Below are positions 35,230 to 43,849 of a stretch of DNA of 64,000 nucleotides, in pieces. The notes under the pieces are model-generated. The model did no database searches and was not told the origin of the DNA. It worked only from the letters and a program-made list of their open reading frames with translations. Every line of letters starts with the position of its first letter. The stretch's first letter is position 1. The position numbers were made by a program, and so were the translations under genes. This DNA is from Flavobacterium sp. CYK-55 (GTDB lineage Bacteria; Bacteroidota; Bacteroidia; Flavobacteriales; Flavobacteriaceae). Location of the stretch: contig NZ_JAHCDK010000003.1 of the NCBI RefSeq assembly GCF_018413465.1, positions 186,001-250,000 on the forward strand. Direction: 5' to 3'.

Positions 35230-36858
35230 TTAAACTTGTAAAACTCCGAGGTTGAATTTTTTCTCAATCGGAGCGTGGTTGGCTGCTTCAATACCCATCG
35301 AAATCCAAGTTCGCGTATCCATCGGATCAATAATGGCATCGGTCCACAATCGAGCTGCTGCATAATACGGCGAAACTTGCGCATCGTAACGCGCTTTGAT
35401 TTTGTCAAATAGTTCTTGTTCTTTTTCAGGCGTAATTTCTTCGCCTTTGGCTTTGAGTGAAGCAGCTTCAATTTGCAAAAGTACTTTGGCTGCTTGCGCT
35501 CCGCCCATTACGGCCAATTCGGCACTCGGCCAAGCAAAAATCAATCTCGGATCATAAGCCTTTCCGCACATGGCGTAATTTCCGGCACCGTATGAGTTTC
35601 CGACAACCACAGTAAACTTGGGCACTACTGAATTAGAAACCGCATTGACCATTTTGGCTCCGTCTTTAATAATACCGCCATGTTCTGATTTTGAACCCAC
35701 CATAAATCCGGTCACATCTTGCAAAAACACGAGTGGAATTTTCTTTTGGTTGCAATTGGCAATAAAACGCGTGGCTTTATCAGCAGAATCTGAATAGATG
35801 ACTCCGCCAAACTGCATTTCACCTTTTTTAGATTTGACTACTTTGCGCTGGTTGGCAATGATGCCCACGGCCCAGCCATCAATGCGCGCATAGGCGGTAA
35901 TAATGGTTTGTCCGTAACCGGCTTTGTATTCGTCAAATTCAGAATTATCAACCAAACGCTTAATGATTTCATACATATCGTATTGTTCACTGCGCATTTT
36001 GGGTAGAATACCAAAAATCTCTTGCATGTCAAGTGCAGGCTTTTCAGCTTTTACACGGTTGAAACCTGCTTTTTCAAAATCACCAATTTTACCGACTACG
36101 CTTTTAATTCGGTCAAGCGCATCTTTATCGTCTTTGGCTTTAAAATCAGTTACACCCGAAACTTCACAATGCGTTGTAGCACCGCCCAAAGTTTCATTGT
36201 CAATGGTTTCGCCAATGGCGGCTTTGACTAAGTAACTTCCGGCCAAAAAGATGCTTCCGGTTTTGTCTACAATCAGTGCTTCATCGCTCATAATCGGCAA
36301 ATAAGCACCTCCGGCTACACAACTGCCCATCACGGCCGCAATTTGGGTAATGCCCATGCTTGACATAATGGCGTTGTTGCGAAAAATGCGGCCAAAGTGT
36401 TCTTTATCCGGAAAAATTTCATCTTGCATCGGCAAATAAACACCGGCACTATCCACTAAGTATATAATAGGTAATCTGTTTTCAATGGATATTTCTTGGG
36501 CGCGTAAGTTTTTCTTACCAGTAATCGGGAACCAAGCACCCGCTTTTACTGTGGCATCATTGGCCACCACAATACATTGTTTCCCTTGAATATAACCCAT
36601 TTTCACAACGACGCCACCTGAAGGGCAACCTCCGTGCTCGGCATACATACCGTCACCGACAAAAGCGCCTATTTCAATGCTTTGTGCATCTTTATCCAAT
36701 AAATAATCAATGCGTTCACGCGCGGTCATTTTGCCTTCTGAATGAAGTTTTTCAATGCGTTTTTGCCCTCCACCGAGTTTTACTTTGGCAAATTTTTGTT
36801 TGAGATCTGAAAGGAGTAATTTGTTGTAATCTTCGTTTTTATTGAAGTTTAAATCCAT
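35230..36858 (-). CDS. Acyl-CoA carboxylase carboxyltransferase (beta) subunit
   Basis: The 542-residue protein has the two crotonase-like halves of carboxyltransferases. The N-terminal half has GGQKRIEKLHSEGKMTARERI, VANDATVKAGAWFPITGKK and SCVAGGAYLPIMSDE. The C-terminal half has FIANCNQKKIPLVFLQDVTGFMVG and VVGNSYGAGNYAMCGKAYDPR, an oxyanion-hole region. It should transfer CO2 from biotin to an acyl-CoA such as propionyl- or methylcrotonyl-CoA; the specificity is not decided here. The biotin-carrying alpha subunit is not adjacent. Confidence 0.92.
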   Translation of the reverse strand: MDLNFNKNEDYNKLLLSDLKQKFAKVKLGGGQKRIEKLHSEGKMTARERIDYLLDKDAQSIEIGAFVGDGMYAEHGGCPSGGVVVKMGYIQGKQCIVVANDATVKAGAWFPITGKKNLRAQEISIENRLPIIYLVDSAGVYLPMQDEIFPDKEHFGRIFRNNAIMSSMGITQIAAVMGSCVAGGAYLPIMSDEALIVDKTGSIFLAGSYLVKAAIGETIDNETLGGATTHCEVSGVTDFKAKDDKDALDRIKSVVGKIGDFEKAGFNRVKAEKPALDMQEIFGILPKMRSEQYDMYEIIKRLVDNSEFDEYKAGYGQTIITAYARIDGWAVGIIANQRKVVKSKKGEMQFGGVIYSDSADKATRFIANCNQKKIPLVFLQDVTGFMVGSKSEHGGIIKDGAKMVNAVSNSVVPKFTVVVGNSYGAGNYAMCGKAYDPRLIFAWPSAELAVMGGAQAAKVLLQIEAASLKAKGEEITPEKEQELFDKIKARYDAQVSPYYAAARLWTDAIIDPMDTRTWISMGIEAANHAPIEKKFNLGVLQV

Positions 36859-37044
36859 AAAAATGTTATTTCTGTAGTAATTGTGTTGAAGGTTAAACTG
36901 CTTTTTTAAGGCTTTGCTAAAGTACGAAAACGTTTGAATTAATGTTATGAAATTTAAAACGCAACATTAAATCAACTTTAATAAAATGTTAAAGATATAA
37001 CCGCATCTTATTGTTGTGTTAATATTAATTTAACATTGACTTTT

Positions 37045-37052
37045 TAGTTTTG
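37045..37052 (+). promoter_or_regulatory. -7 promoter element (TAGTTTTG) for the phosphate uptake genes
   Basis: TAGTTTTG matches TAnnTTTG and lies 23 nt before the ATG of the DUF47 gene. Confidence 0.5.
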
Positions 37053-37075
37053 CCACATCTAAAATTCAACTTATC

Positions 37076-37720
37076 ATGAACTTAAATCGCGTTTTTCAAT
37101 TTTTAGTACCAAAAGACACCAAGTTTTTTCCTTTGTTTGAAATGGCATCAACCAATTTGATTGCTTTGGCCGAAACTTTACACGAAGCAGTTAATGCACC
37201 GAAAGGCGAAAGAGAAGAGTATTTCAAAAAAATTGAAGAACTCGAAGCGGTGATTGAAGATATTACACACAAAGCCCACTTAGAACTCAGTCGCAATTTT
37301 ATTACGCCATTTGATCGCGAAGATATCTATTCTTTGTTTAAATCAATTGACAATGTAGCCGGAAATATCCACGGAGCAGCCAGTAGAATGCGTATGTATC
37401 AGGTTGAGAAAATTACTAAATCTATCAGAAAATTAACTGAAATAAATCTTGAAGCTTGCCAACTTATTGGTGTTGGAATCAAAGAATTAAAAGATTTAAA
37501 AAACATCAAATCCATTAAAGATACTTGCAAAAAAATCAACAAGCTTGAAAGCAAGGCCGACAATGTTTTTGACAAAGCCGTAGCTGATATTTTTGAAAAC
37601 GAAACTGATGTTAAAAACATCATCAAATACAAAGAAGTGCTTTCGGCTTTGGAAATAGCCTCTGACAAATGTAAGAGCGTGGCCAATGTCATGGAGCAAA
37701 TTTCTGTCAAACATTCATAA
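37076..37720 (+). CDS. DUF47 (PhoU-like) family protein
   Basis: The 214-residue all-helical cytoplasmic protein is of the DUF47/TIGR00153 kind, related in fold to PhoU. Features include a long charged helix set (FKKIEELEAVIEDITHKAHLEL), RNFITPFDREDIYSLFKSID and a final helix ALEIASDKCKSVANVMEQI. Family members are almost always next to a PiT phosphate transporter and are thought to regulate it. That is the context here: pitA-like transporter begins 12 nt downstream. Confidence 0.93.
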   Translation: MNLNRVFQFLVPKDTKFFPLFEMASTNLIALAETLHEAVNAPKGEREEYFKKIEELEAVIEDITHKAHLELSRNFITPFDREDIYSLFKSIDNVAGNIHGAASRMRMYQVEKITKSIRKLTEINLEACQLIGVGIKELKDLKNIKSIKDTCKKINKLESKADNVFDKAVADIFENETDVKNIIKYKEVLSALEIASDKCKSVANVMEQISVKHS

Positions 37721-37732
37721 TTGCGATTGACG

Positions 37733-39028
37733 ATGACTTTATTACTCATTATCATTCTACTGGCCTTATTCTTTGATTACATCAACGGATTTCACGATGC
37801 GGCCAATTCAATCGCTACGATTGTAGCTACCAAAGTGTTGACTCCTTTTCAGGCAGTACTTTGGGCTGCTTTTTTTAACTTCTTGGCTTACTGGGTTTTT
37901 GGATTTGGTGTGGCCGATACGGTGGCCAAAACAGCCAAAACCGAGAACATCGATTTGGTAGTTATTTTGGCCGGAATCATAGCCGCTATTATCTGGAACT
38001 TGTTTACTTGGTGGAAAGGAATTCCTTCGTCATCATCGCATACCTTAATCGGAGGATTTGCCGGAGCAGCTATTGCTCATGCAGGGTTTAATGTAGTCAA
38101 CTGGTTCAAACCAGCCAAAGAAGGCGATTTGTTTCCTTCAGGGGTATTGGTTGTGGTTGCTTTTATTGTTTTAGCACCACTCATCGGTATGATTATATCT
38201 TACTTTGTTTCGCTCTGGCTGATGTATTCATCACGTAAAAGTATTTATCCGAAGTTATTTACCATAGCGCTGATGCTGATTGTAGCTTGGTTTTTATCAA
38301 CGGTATTGATTCCGTATGAGGACATCAAAAAACCAAGATTTGAAAACGAATTTTGGGCTTTTATGACCGAACCCGGAAATATCAAATGGTTCCTGGTGGC
38401 CATTATATTCTATACTTTGGCGATTTTTAATTTATTCTTCAGTACTTTTTCAACAGCTAAAGCTGAATCAATTCTGAAAAAAATGCAGTTGATATCCTCA
38501 GCATCATTCAGTTTAGGACATGGCGGAAACGATTCACAAAAAGTAATGGGAATTATTGCTGCTGCGGTAGCCGTTTATCTCAATACACATCCGCACACCA
38601 ACATGACTTTAGGATGGTTAGACTTAAATGTCGTTTTGCCTTCTGAAAAAGACGGTGTTAAAATTGAAGGGCAAATGCCGGGCTGGATACCGCTGACTTG
38701 TTATTCTGTTATCGCATTAGGAACCTTGAGTGGTGGTTGGAAAATTGTAAAAACCATGGGCTCAAAAATTACCAAAGTTAATGCTTTTGAAGGCGTGGTT
38801 GCCGAATCGGCCGGTGCGCTTACTTTATTTAGTACTGAGCATTTCAAAATCCCAGTATCAACAACGCATACCATTACAGGTTCGATCATTGGTGTTGGTG
38901 TTACCAAACGTATTTCTGCGGTTCGCTGGGGCGTGACAGTTAATCTATTGTGGGCATGGGCGCTGACTATTCCGGTTTCGGCCATTATTGCTGCCTTGAC
39001 TTACTATCTTTTAAAAATATTTATATAA
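37733..39028 (+). CDS. Inorganic phosphate transporter, PiT family
   Basis: The 431-residue protein has about ten membrane segments. The PiT signatures FDYINGFHDAANSIATIVATK near the start and GHGGNDSQKVMGII plus PVSTTHTITGSIIGVG in the second half are the paired GxNDxxx-type repeats. It imports phosphate with a cation across the inner membrane. I use the ATG at 37733 (MTLLLII), since the longer frame would begin at a TTG immediately after the DUF47 stop. The terminator at 39033 lies between it and the porin. Confidence 0.96.
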   Translation: MTLLLIIILLALFFDYINGFHDAANSIATIVATKVLTPFQAVLWAAFFNFLAYWVFGFGVADTVAKTAKTENIDLVVILAGIIAAIIWNLFTWWKGIPSSSSHTLIGGFAGAAIAHAGFNVVNWFKPAKEGDLFPSGVLVVVAFIVLAPLIGMIISYFVSLWLMYSSRKSIYPKLFTIALMLIVAWFLSTVLIPYEDIKKPRFENEFWAFMTEPGNIKWFLVAIIFYTLAIFNLFFSTFSTAKAESILKKMQLISSASFSLGHGGNDSQKVMGIIAAAVAVYLNTHPHTNMTLGWLDLNVVLPSEKDGVKIEGQMPGWIPLTCYSVIALGTLSGGWKIVKTMGSKITKVNAFEGVVAESAGALTLFSTEHFKIPVSTTHTITGSIIGVGVTKRISAVRWGVTVNLLWAWALTIPVSAIIAALTYYLLKIFI

Positions 39029-39032
39029 CCAC

Positions 39033-39067
39033 AAACTCCCGATTTTACAATTGGGAGTTTTTTATTT
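39033..39067 (+). terminator. Terminator between PiT and porin, at the porin start
   Basis: AAACTCCC (39033-39040) pairs with GGGAGTTT (39053-39060) around a 12-nt loop, followed by T's. The porin ATG is only 8 nt after the T-run, so the hairpin is in or next to the porin leader. Confidence 0.7.
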
Positions 39068-39074
39068 TAATACC

Positions 39075-40301
39075 ATGAAGCGCCTAAGCTTAATCATTAC
39101 CTTACTTTTTGTATTTAATATAAAAGCACAAGTAAAAACCGAAAATAAAGCACATCACGACAACGATATTCGTCTTTCAACTTTGCCGTATTACAGTTAC
39201 GGAAAAGGAATCGGGCTAACCTCACCGGATAGTTTGTTTCAGTTTAACATCCGATTTAGAATGCAAAATAGAGCTACTTACTTTAAAAATGATGGAGAAA
39301 GAGGAGCTTACGGAGCCGAAATTCGCAGGCTGCGTTTGCGCTTTGACGGTTTTGTAGTGAATCCTAAATTTTTATATGCCATTCAATTATCCTTTGCGCC
39401 AGGCGATGTTGGTGAGGTAAAAGAAGGTGAAAACATAAACATTATTCGTGATGCGGTTTTCATTTATCGCCCCAACAAACATTGGAATTTTAGTTTTGGT
39501 CAAACCAAATTACCCGGAAACCGTCAGCGTGTGAATTCATCCGGAGGTTTGCAATTAACCGACAGAACCATCAATAATGGGAAGTTCACTATTGATCGCG
39601 ATTTTGGTTTTCAAATCCACAACCTCAATGAATTCAAGGATAAATTTTCATATAATTTCAAAGCCGCAGTATCAACCGGCGAAGGTAGAAATTCAACCGA
39701 TAAGCCTGATGATGGTGTAGCTTTTACCGGAAAAGTTGAGCTTTTGCCATTTGGTGCCTTTGCCAAAGACGGAACCTATTTTGAAGGCGATGTGATTCGC
39801 GAAAAAAAACCAAAACTGATGATTTCTGGTGCATTTCAACAAAACAATCACGCACGTAGAACTCAAGGTCAATTGGGTGATGATTTGTATGAAACCCGAA
39901 CCATGAAATCAGTATTGCTTGACGCGATGTTCAAATACAACGGCTGGGCTGCCATGGCCAGTTATATGTCACGCATGACACCTGATAACGCCATTACAGT
40001 TAATGCATCTGATCCGACTTTGAGAAAATATGTTTACACCGGAAACGGTTTTGATTATCAGCTGAGTTACAACACCAAAAAGAACTATGAATTCATCGGT
40101 AGATATTCTATCCAAAATACATCAAAAGACATTAGATCTTTAACCCCCAACACACGTCAATACACTTTTGGAGTAACAAAGTATTTGTGGGAACACACTT
40201 TTAAATTGCAAAGCGAACTCACTTTTGACCAATTACAATACTATAACGGAACCTCAAAAAACAACTGGTATTTGCGTTTTCAAGTTGAAATTGGCATCTA
40301 A
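39075..40301 (+). CDS. Phosphate-selective porin O/P family outer-membrane protein
   Basis: The 408-residue protein has a signal peptide (MKRLSLIITLLFVFNIKAQ) and a porin O/P barrel: FQFNIRFRMQNRATYF, EIRRLRLRFDGFVVNP, WNFSFGQTKLPGNRQRV and a C-terminal WYLRFQVEIGI. I place the start at the ATG at 39075; the longer frame has no signal-like start. Next to PiT and the DUF47 regulator, it should let phosphate or other anions cross the outer membrane. Its final four bases (CTAA) overlap the stop of the convergent DUF1697 gene. Confidence 0.92.
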   Translation: MKRLSLIITLLFVFNIKAQVKTENKAHHDNDIRLSTLPYYSYGKGIGLTSPDSLFQFNIRFRMQNRATYFKNDGERGAYGAEIRRLRLRFDGFVVNPKFLYAIQLSFAPGDVGEVKEGENINIIRDAVFIYRPNKHWNFSFGQTKLPGNRQRVNSSGGLQLTDRTINNGKFTIDRDFGFQIHNLNEFKDKFSYNFKAAVSTGEGRNSTDKPDDGVAFTGKVELLPFGAFAKDGTYFEGDVIREKKPKLMISGAFQQNNHARRTQGQLGDDLYETRTMKSVLLDAMFKYNGWAAMASYMSRMTPDNAITVNASDPTLRKYVYTGNGFDYQLSYNTKKNYEFIGRYSIQNTSKDIRSLTPNTRQYTFGVTKYLWEHTFKLQSELTFDQLQYYNGTSKNNWYLRFQVEIGI

Positions 40302-40840
40302 TCTTTGGCCAATTCAATCAATTTGAGCAATGTTTTAAAATTCCGGCTTGTTGCTTTTAATTTGAGTTTACTTTCAATGACTTGATTGTTGAGTTTTGTA
40401 TTGGCTGCAGAATCAGCATACCACAAATACATCACACGATTCTTGAAGATAAAACGATCTTGCGCAAAAGTCAATTGTTCAAAGTCGTTTTGTCTGTCCG
40501 TTTGTGGAACTTCAGATAAAAAAGTAATGTAGGGTTGTGTAGCGTCTTGCAAATGCTCTGTTGCAAACGGATTGTTCTCTCGAATCCATTCTAGTTCGTC
40601 AAGAGTTGTTATGCGCACCGGGACTTCAAAACCAAAATGCTTTAGTATTACTTCAGAAATTTTTGTTTCAAGTTGCTGCTCGTTGCTTTCTGAGCTTTGA
40701 AAAATGATATTTCCACTTTGAATGTAGGTTCGAACATTCGCAAAGCCTTCATCAGTCATCACTTCGCGCAACCGTTCCATTTTAATGAGCTTTTGCCCAC
40801 TAACGTTGATTCCGCGCAATAATGCAATGTAAATTTTCAT
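40298..40840 (-). CDS. DUF1697 family protein
   Basis: The 180-residue protein shows the DUF1697 start YIALLRGINVSGQKLIKMERLREVM and the RTYIQSGNIIFQS stretch. Biochemical function is unknown. It is 2 nt after the outer-membrane gene on the same strand and converges with the porin by a 4-nt stop overlap. Confidence 0.9.
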   Translation of the reverse strand: MKIYIALLRGINVSGQKLIKMERLREVMTDEGFANVRTYIQSGNIIFQSSESNEQQLETKISEVILKHFGFEVPVRITTLDELEWIRENNPFATEHLQDATQPYITFLSEVPQTDRQNDFEQLTFAQDRFIFKNRVMYLWYADSAANTKLNNQVIESKLKLKATSRNFKTLLKLIELAKD

Positions 40841-40842
40841 AC

Positions 40843-41517
40843 CTAAAATTTGTATCCAATTCTACAACCAATAGTGAGAATAACTGTGCTTCCGGAATTT
40901 TCGCTTAAATCAACCGAAGCTCGATTAAACAATTGATCAACTCCTTCAACTTCAACATCTTTAGATTTGTCAAATGCTCGATGATTATTTTTGATGTTCC
41001 GATACATATATCCACCACCAAAATATGCTTCCAGCACAAAATTATATGGCATAATATATTGATATCCTGCCACAAGTATAGCTCCGGCAGCGGTTTTACG
41101 AACACCAAAAGTATCAACAAAACCATTTGAAGTGCTTTCTTGTGTATAACTAATGGTTCTGGTAAATTGATTATATCGGTAAAAAAGTTGCAAGCCGTTA
41201 TAAAATCCGCTGTTTCTTTTGTCGGTACTCTTCCAATACCAACGGGTTTCAAAATTAGCCTTGAATCCTCGTGGTTTGTCATAAATCGTATCGAGTAACT
41301 GATTTTTATAATTGTAGAATTGATGGCCTATTTCAAGGTTAACACCAATATTTTTGTTGATTCTTTTTTCAATAGCAAAAGTGATGGTTGGAAAAGTCAA
41401 AAAATCAATTGAATGTGTTGGATTATATTTAACAATCCATCCTTTTTCTGTGTTGTTCTCTTGCGAAAAAGCAAATACGGTAAATAACGAAAATAAAACT
41501 ACAGCAAACTTTTTCAT
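40843..41517 (-). CDS. Hypothetical outer-membrane beta-barrel protein
   Basis: About 224 residues begin with a signal peptide (MKKFAVVLFSLFTVFAFSQ). The rest is alternating beta-strand sequence, such as VNLEIGHQFYNY, FETRWYWKS, YNGLQLFYRYNQF and ILTIGCRIGYKF, with a terminal Phe typical of outer-membrane barrels inserted by the BAM system. No named family is certain (it resembles DUF3575-like small barrels). I use the second Met of MMKK. It is downstream of prfB by 12 nt. Confidence 0.75.
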   Translation of the reverse strand: MKKFAVVLFSLFTVFAFSQENNTEKGWIVKYNPTHSIDFLTFPTITFAIEKRINKNIGVNLEIGHQFYNYKNQLLDTIYDKPRGFKANFETRWYWKSTDKRNSGFYNGLQLFYRYNQFTRTISYTQESTSNGFVDTFGVRKTAAGAILVAGYQYIMPYNFVLEAYFGGGYMYRNIKNNHRAFDKSKDVEVEGVDQLFNRASVDLSENSGSTVILTIGCRIGYKF

Positions 41518-41529
41518 CATAATAAGATT

Positions 41530-42631
41530 TTACAATTCCTCGTCTTTTTGTCCCATCATCATCAAATAAGCTTTTAAAAACGGATCAATTTCACCATCCA
41601 TAACACCATCCACATCACTAGTTTCATAACCCGTTCGCACATCTTTGACCAATTTATACGGATGCATTACATAATTGCGAATCTGTGAACCCCATTCAAT
41701 TTTCATCTTTTTGGCTTCAATTTCATCGCGCATAGCTTGACGTTTCTTGAGTTCCATTTCATACAATTGTGATTTAAGCAATTGCATGGCTTTGGTTTTA
41801 TTGTCCAGCTGTGAGCGGGTTTCTGAATTTTCAATGATAATTCCGGTCGGGTGGTGGCGCAAACGAACCGCCGTTTCAACTTTATTTACATTCTGACCTC
41901 CGGCACCGCTTGAGCGCATGGTTTCCCAAGAAATATCAGCCGGATTGATGTCAATTTCAATCGTATCATCAGCCAGCGGATACACATAAACCGAAACAAA
42001 CGAGGTGTGTCTTTTGGCATTGCTGTCAAAAGGCGAGATGCGCACCAATCTATGCACGCCGTTTTCACCTTTTAAGTAACCAAAAGCAAATTCGCCTTCA
42101 AATTCCAAGGTAACCGTTTTGATTCCGGCCACATCACCGGGCTGAAAGTTAAGTTCTTTAATTTTACAACCAAACTTTTCACCCCACATCATATACATAC
42201 GCATGAGCATTTGGGCCCAATCACAGCTCTCAGTTCCACCGGCTCCGGCCGTAATCTGAACCACCGCGCTCAACGCATCGCCTTCATCCGAAAGCATGTT
42301 CTTAAACTCAATATCTTGAATAAATACATCAGCCAAATGATATTGCTCATCTAGCTCATCTACAGTAAGTTCACCTTCTTTATAAAATTCAAAAGCCAGC
42401 TGAAGTTCGTCGGTAAGCACGATCGCTTTGTTGTAGTCTTCAACCCATTTTTTCTTAGAGCGCAGACTGCGAATCATGGCTTCGGCTTCTTTGGCATTAT
42501 CCCAAAAACCGGGCGCTAACGTTTTTTCTTCTTCGTTGGTAATTTCAATGATTTTGGCATCAATGTCAAAGATACCTCCTCAACGCACCAAGGCGTTCTA
42601 CAATACCTTTGATTTGTTCGGTAGTTGTCAT
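41530..42631 (-). CDS. prfB: Peptide chain release factor 2, with programmed +1 frameshift
   Basis: RF2 releases peptides at UGA and UAA. The gene is split between two frames. An ATG at 42631 opens a 21-codon frame that stops at TGA; shifting +1 at CTT TGA C continues to 41530, giving about 366 residues, the normal RF2 length. The shifted part has the SPF anticodon-like tripeptide in [10 protein letters not shown] and the catalytic GGQ in [12 protein letters not shown] frame-naive call starts too late, at 42477. The leader frame and slip site are described in the next entry. Confidence 0.96.
42565..42580 (-). other. prfB: Programmed +1 frameshift site of prfB
   Basis: On the minus strand an SD-like AGGAGG (42580-42575) precedes TAT CTT TGA C, with the slippery CTT at codon 21 and the in-frame TGA at codon 22. 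Spacing between AGGAGG and CTT is 3 nt, as in the known E. coli site. RF2 shortage favours slippage past the UGA, so the factor regulates its own level. Confidence 0.95.
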
Positions 42632-42664
42632 AAATTATAATTATTTTTGGCGGTGATTTTTTGT

Positions 42665-42769
42665 AGCTAATCCCGCTATCCGTTGCAATCTTTTTGTTTT
42701 TGTCACCCCAAGCGCAGTCGAGGGAATTTTTGCAAACAAAAAGGATTTCCACTACTATCGGGGCTAGGG
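42665..42769 (-). repeat. Structured intergenic repeat, copy 4, Flavo-1-like, with inserted element
   Basis: Minus-strand sense begins CCCTAGCCCCGATAG and ends GCGGGATTAGCT. The central stem pairs ATCTTTTTGTTT with AAACAAAAAGGAT. Its loop holds GTCACCCCAAGCGCAG (from 42702), which looks like a separate short repeat of a type I recall in Bacteroidota (GTCACCC...GCAGTCGA). It lies directly upstream of prfB and between prfB and threonine aldolase. Confidence 0.7.
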
Positions 42770-42823
42770 ATACCGTTTTTAAATCACAAATTCAAGCACA
42801 AAAGTAAACTTTCCCCAATTGAT

Positions 42824-43849
42824 ATGGAAATAAATTTAATCAGCGACACCGTTACCAAACCCAGTCCTGAAATGCTTCAAGAAATGTTCAAAGCCCAAGT
42901 AGGCGATGACGTTTTTAAACAAGATCCAACAGTCAATGCCTTTGAAAAAGCCGTCGCCGATTGGTTTGGTAAAGAAGCCGCCCTGTTTTTTCCGTCGGGC
43001 ACTATGGCCAACCAAACTGCTATTAAACTCAACACCCAACCGGGCGATCAAATTATTTGCGATAAATGGTCGCATATCCACTTGTATGAAGCCGGCGGTG
43101 CCTCATTCAACAGTGGTGTCAACTTTAACTTGATCGATGGAAACCGCGGAATGATTACCGCAGAACAGGTTAAAGCCGGCATCAACGACCCGGAGTTTTA
43201 TCATGCACCCAAAACCCAAATGGTCAGCATTGAAAACACCACCAATCGAGGCGGAGGCGCTTGTTACGATATCGAAGAGCTTAAAAAAATCAAAACGGTT
43301 TGCCAAGAACACCACTTAAAATATCACCTTGATGGAGCGCGTCTGTGGAATGCACTCGTAGTTAAAAATGAACACCCAAAACAATACGGTGAATTGTTTG
43401 ATACTATTTCGGTTTGTTTTTCAAAAGGCCTCGGAGCGCCGATTGGTTCCGTGCTTTTGGGCGATGCCGAAACCATGAAACGCGCGCTGCGCATCCGAAA
43501 AATCTTTGGTGGCAATTTGCGGCAGTCAGGTTATTTGGCAGCGGCCGGTTTGTATGCGCTCAAAAACAACATTGTTCGTTTGGCTGATGATCATCGAAGA
43601 GCTTTTGAACTCGGTCAAATGCTCAAAGAACTTTCTTGGGTTGATTCAGTTGAAGAGCCTGAGACCAACATCCTGATATTCTCTGTTCGAGCGCCATTAG
43701 ACGAAAAAACCGTGATTGAAAAACTCAAGTCCAAAGGCATTATGATTAGCTCTATGGGGCACGGAAAATTGCGCATGGTTACACATTTAGATTACCGACA
43801 AGTCATGCATGAATATGTAGCTGAGCATTTGCGCAAAATCACTTTTTAA
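42824..43849 (+). CDS. ltaE: Low-specificity threonine aldolase
   Basis: The enzyme cleaves L-threonine or allo-threonine to glycine and acetaldehyde with PLP. The 341-residue protein begins MEINLISDTVTKPSPEM; upstream codons belong to the repeat, not to the protein. Motifs include EAALFFPSGTMANQ, YHLDGARLWNALV and the PLP lysine in VCFSKGLGAPIGSVLLG. The family is also called beta-eliminating lyase. It converges with the TauE gene over a shared TTAA stop. Confidence 0.93.
   Translation: MEINLISDTVTKPSPEMLQEMFKAQVGDDVFKQDPTVNAFEKAVADWFGKEAALFFPSGTMANQTAIKLNTQPGDQIICDKWSHIHLYEAGGASFNSGVNFNLIDGNRGMITAEQVKAGINDPEFYHAPKTQMVSIENTTNRGGGACYDIEELKKIKTVCQEHHLKYHLDGARLWNALVVKNEHPKQYGELFDTISVCFSKGLGAPIGSVLLGDAETMKRALRIRKIFGGNLRQSGYLAAAGLYALKNNIVRLADDHRRAFELGQMLKELSWVDSVEEPETNILIFSVRAPLDEKTVIEKLKSKGIMISSMGHGKLRMVTHLDYRQVMHEYVAEHLRKITF

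Noticed and set aside
35127..35471. A 114-residue minus-strand gene across the repeat and the carboxylase 3' end
   Set aside because: It overlaps the carboxylase in another frame and includes the repeat; composition is Lys/Arg-rich and unlike a protein family.
41530..42477. prfB as a frameshifted pseudogene or a shortened gene
   Set aside because: The break is exactly the CTT TGA C programmed site with an AGGAGG upstream, and the downstream frame is intact.
42516..42752. A separate 78-residue gene on the minus strand
   Set aside because: It is the wrong frame across the prfB leader and the repeat element, with a low-complexity Lys-rich end.
42683..42823. N-terminal extension of threonine aldolase
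   Set aside because: These 47 codons come from the intergenic repeat; family members begin at MEINLISDTV.
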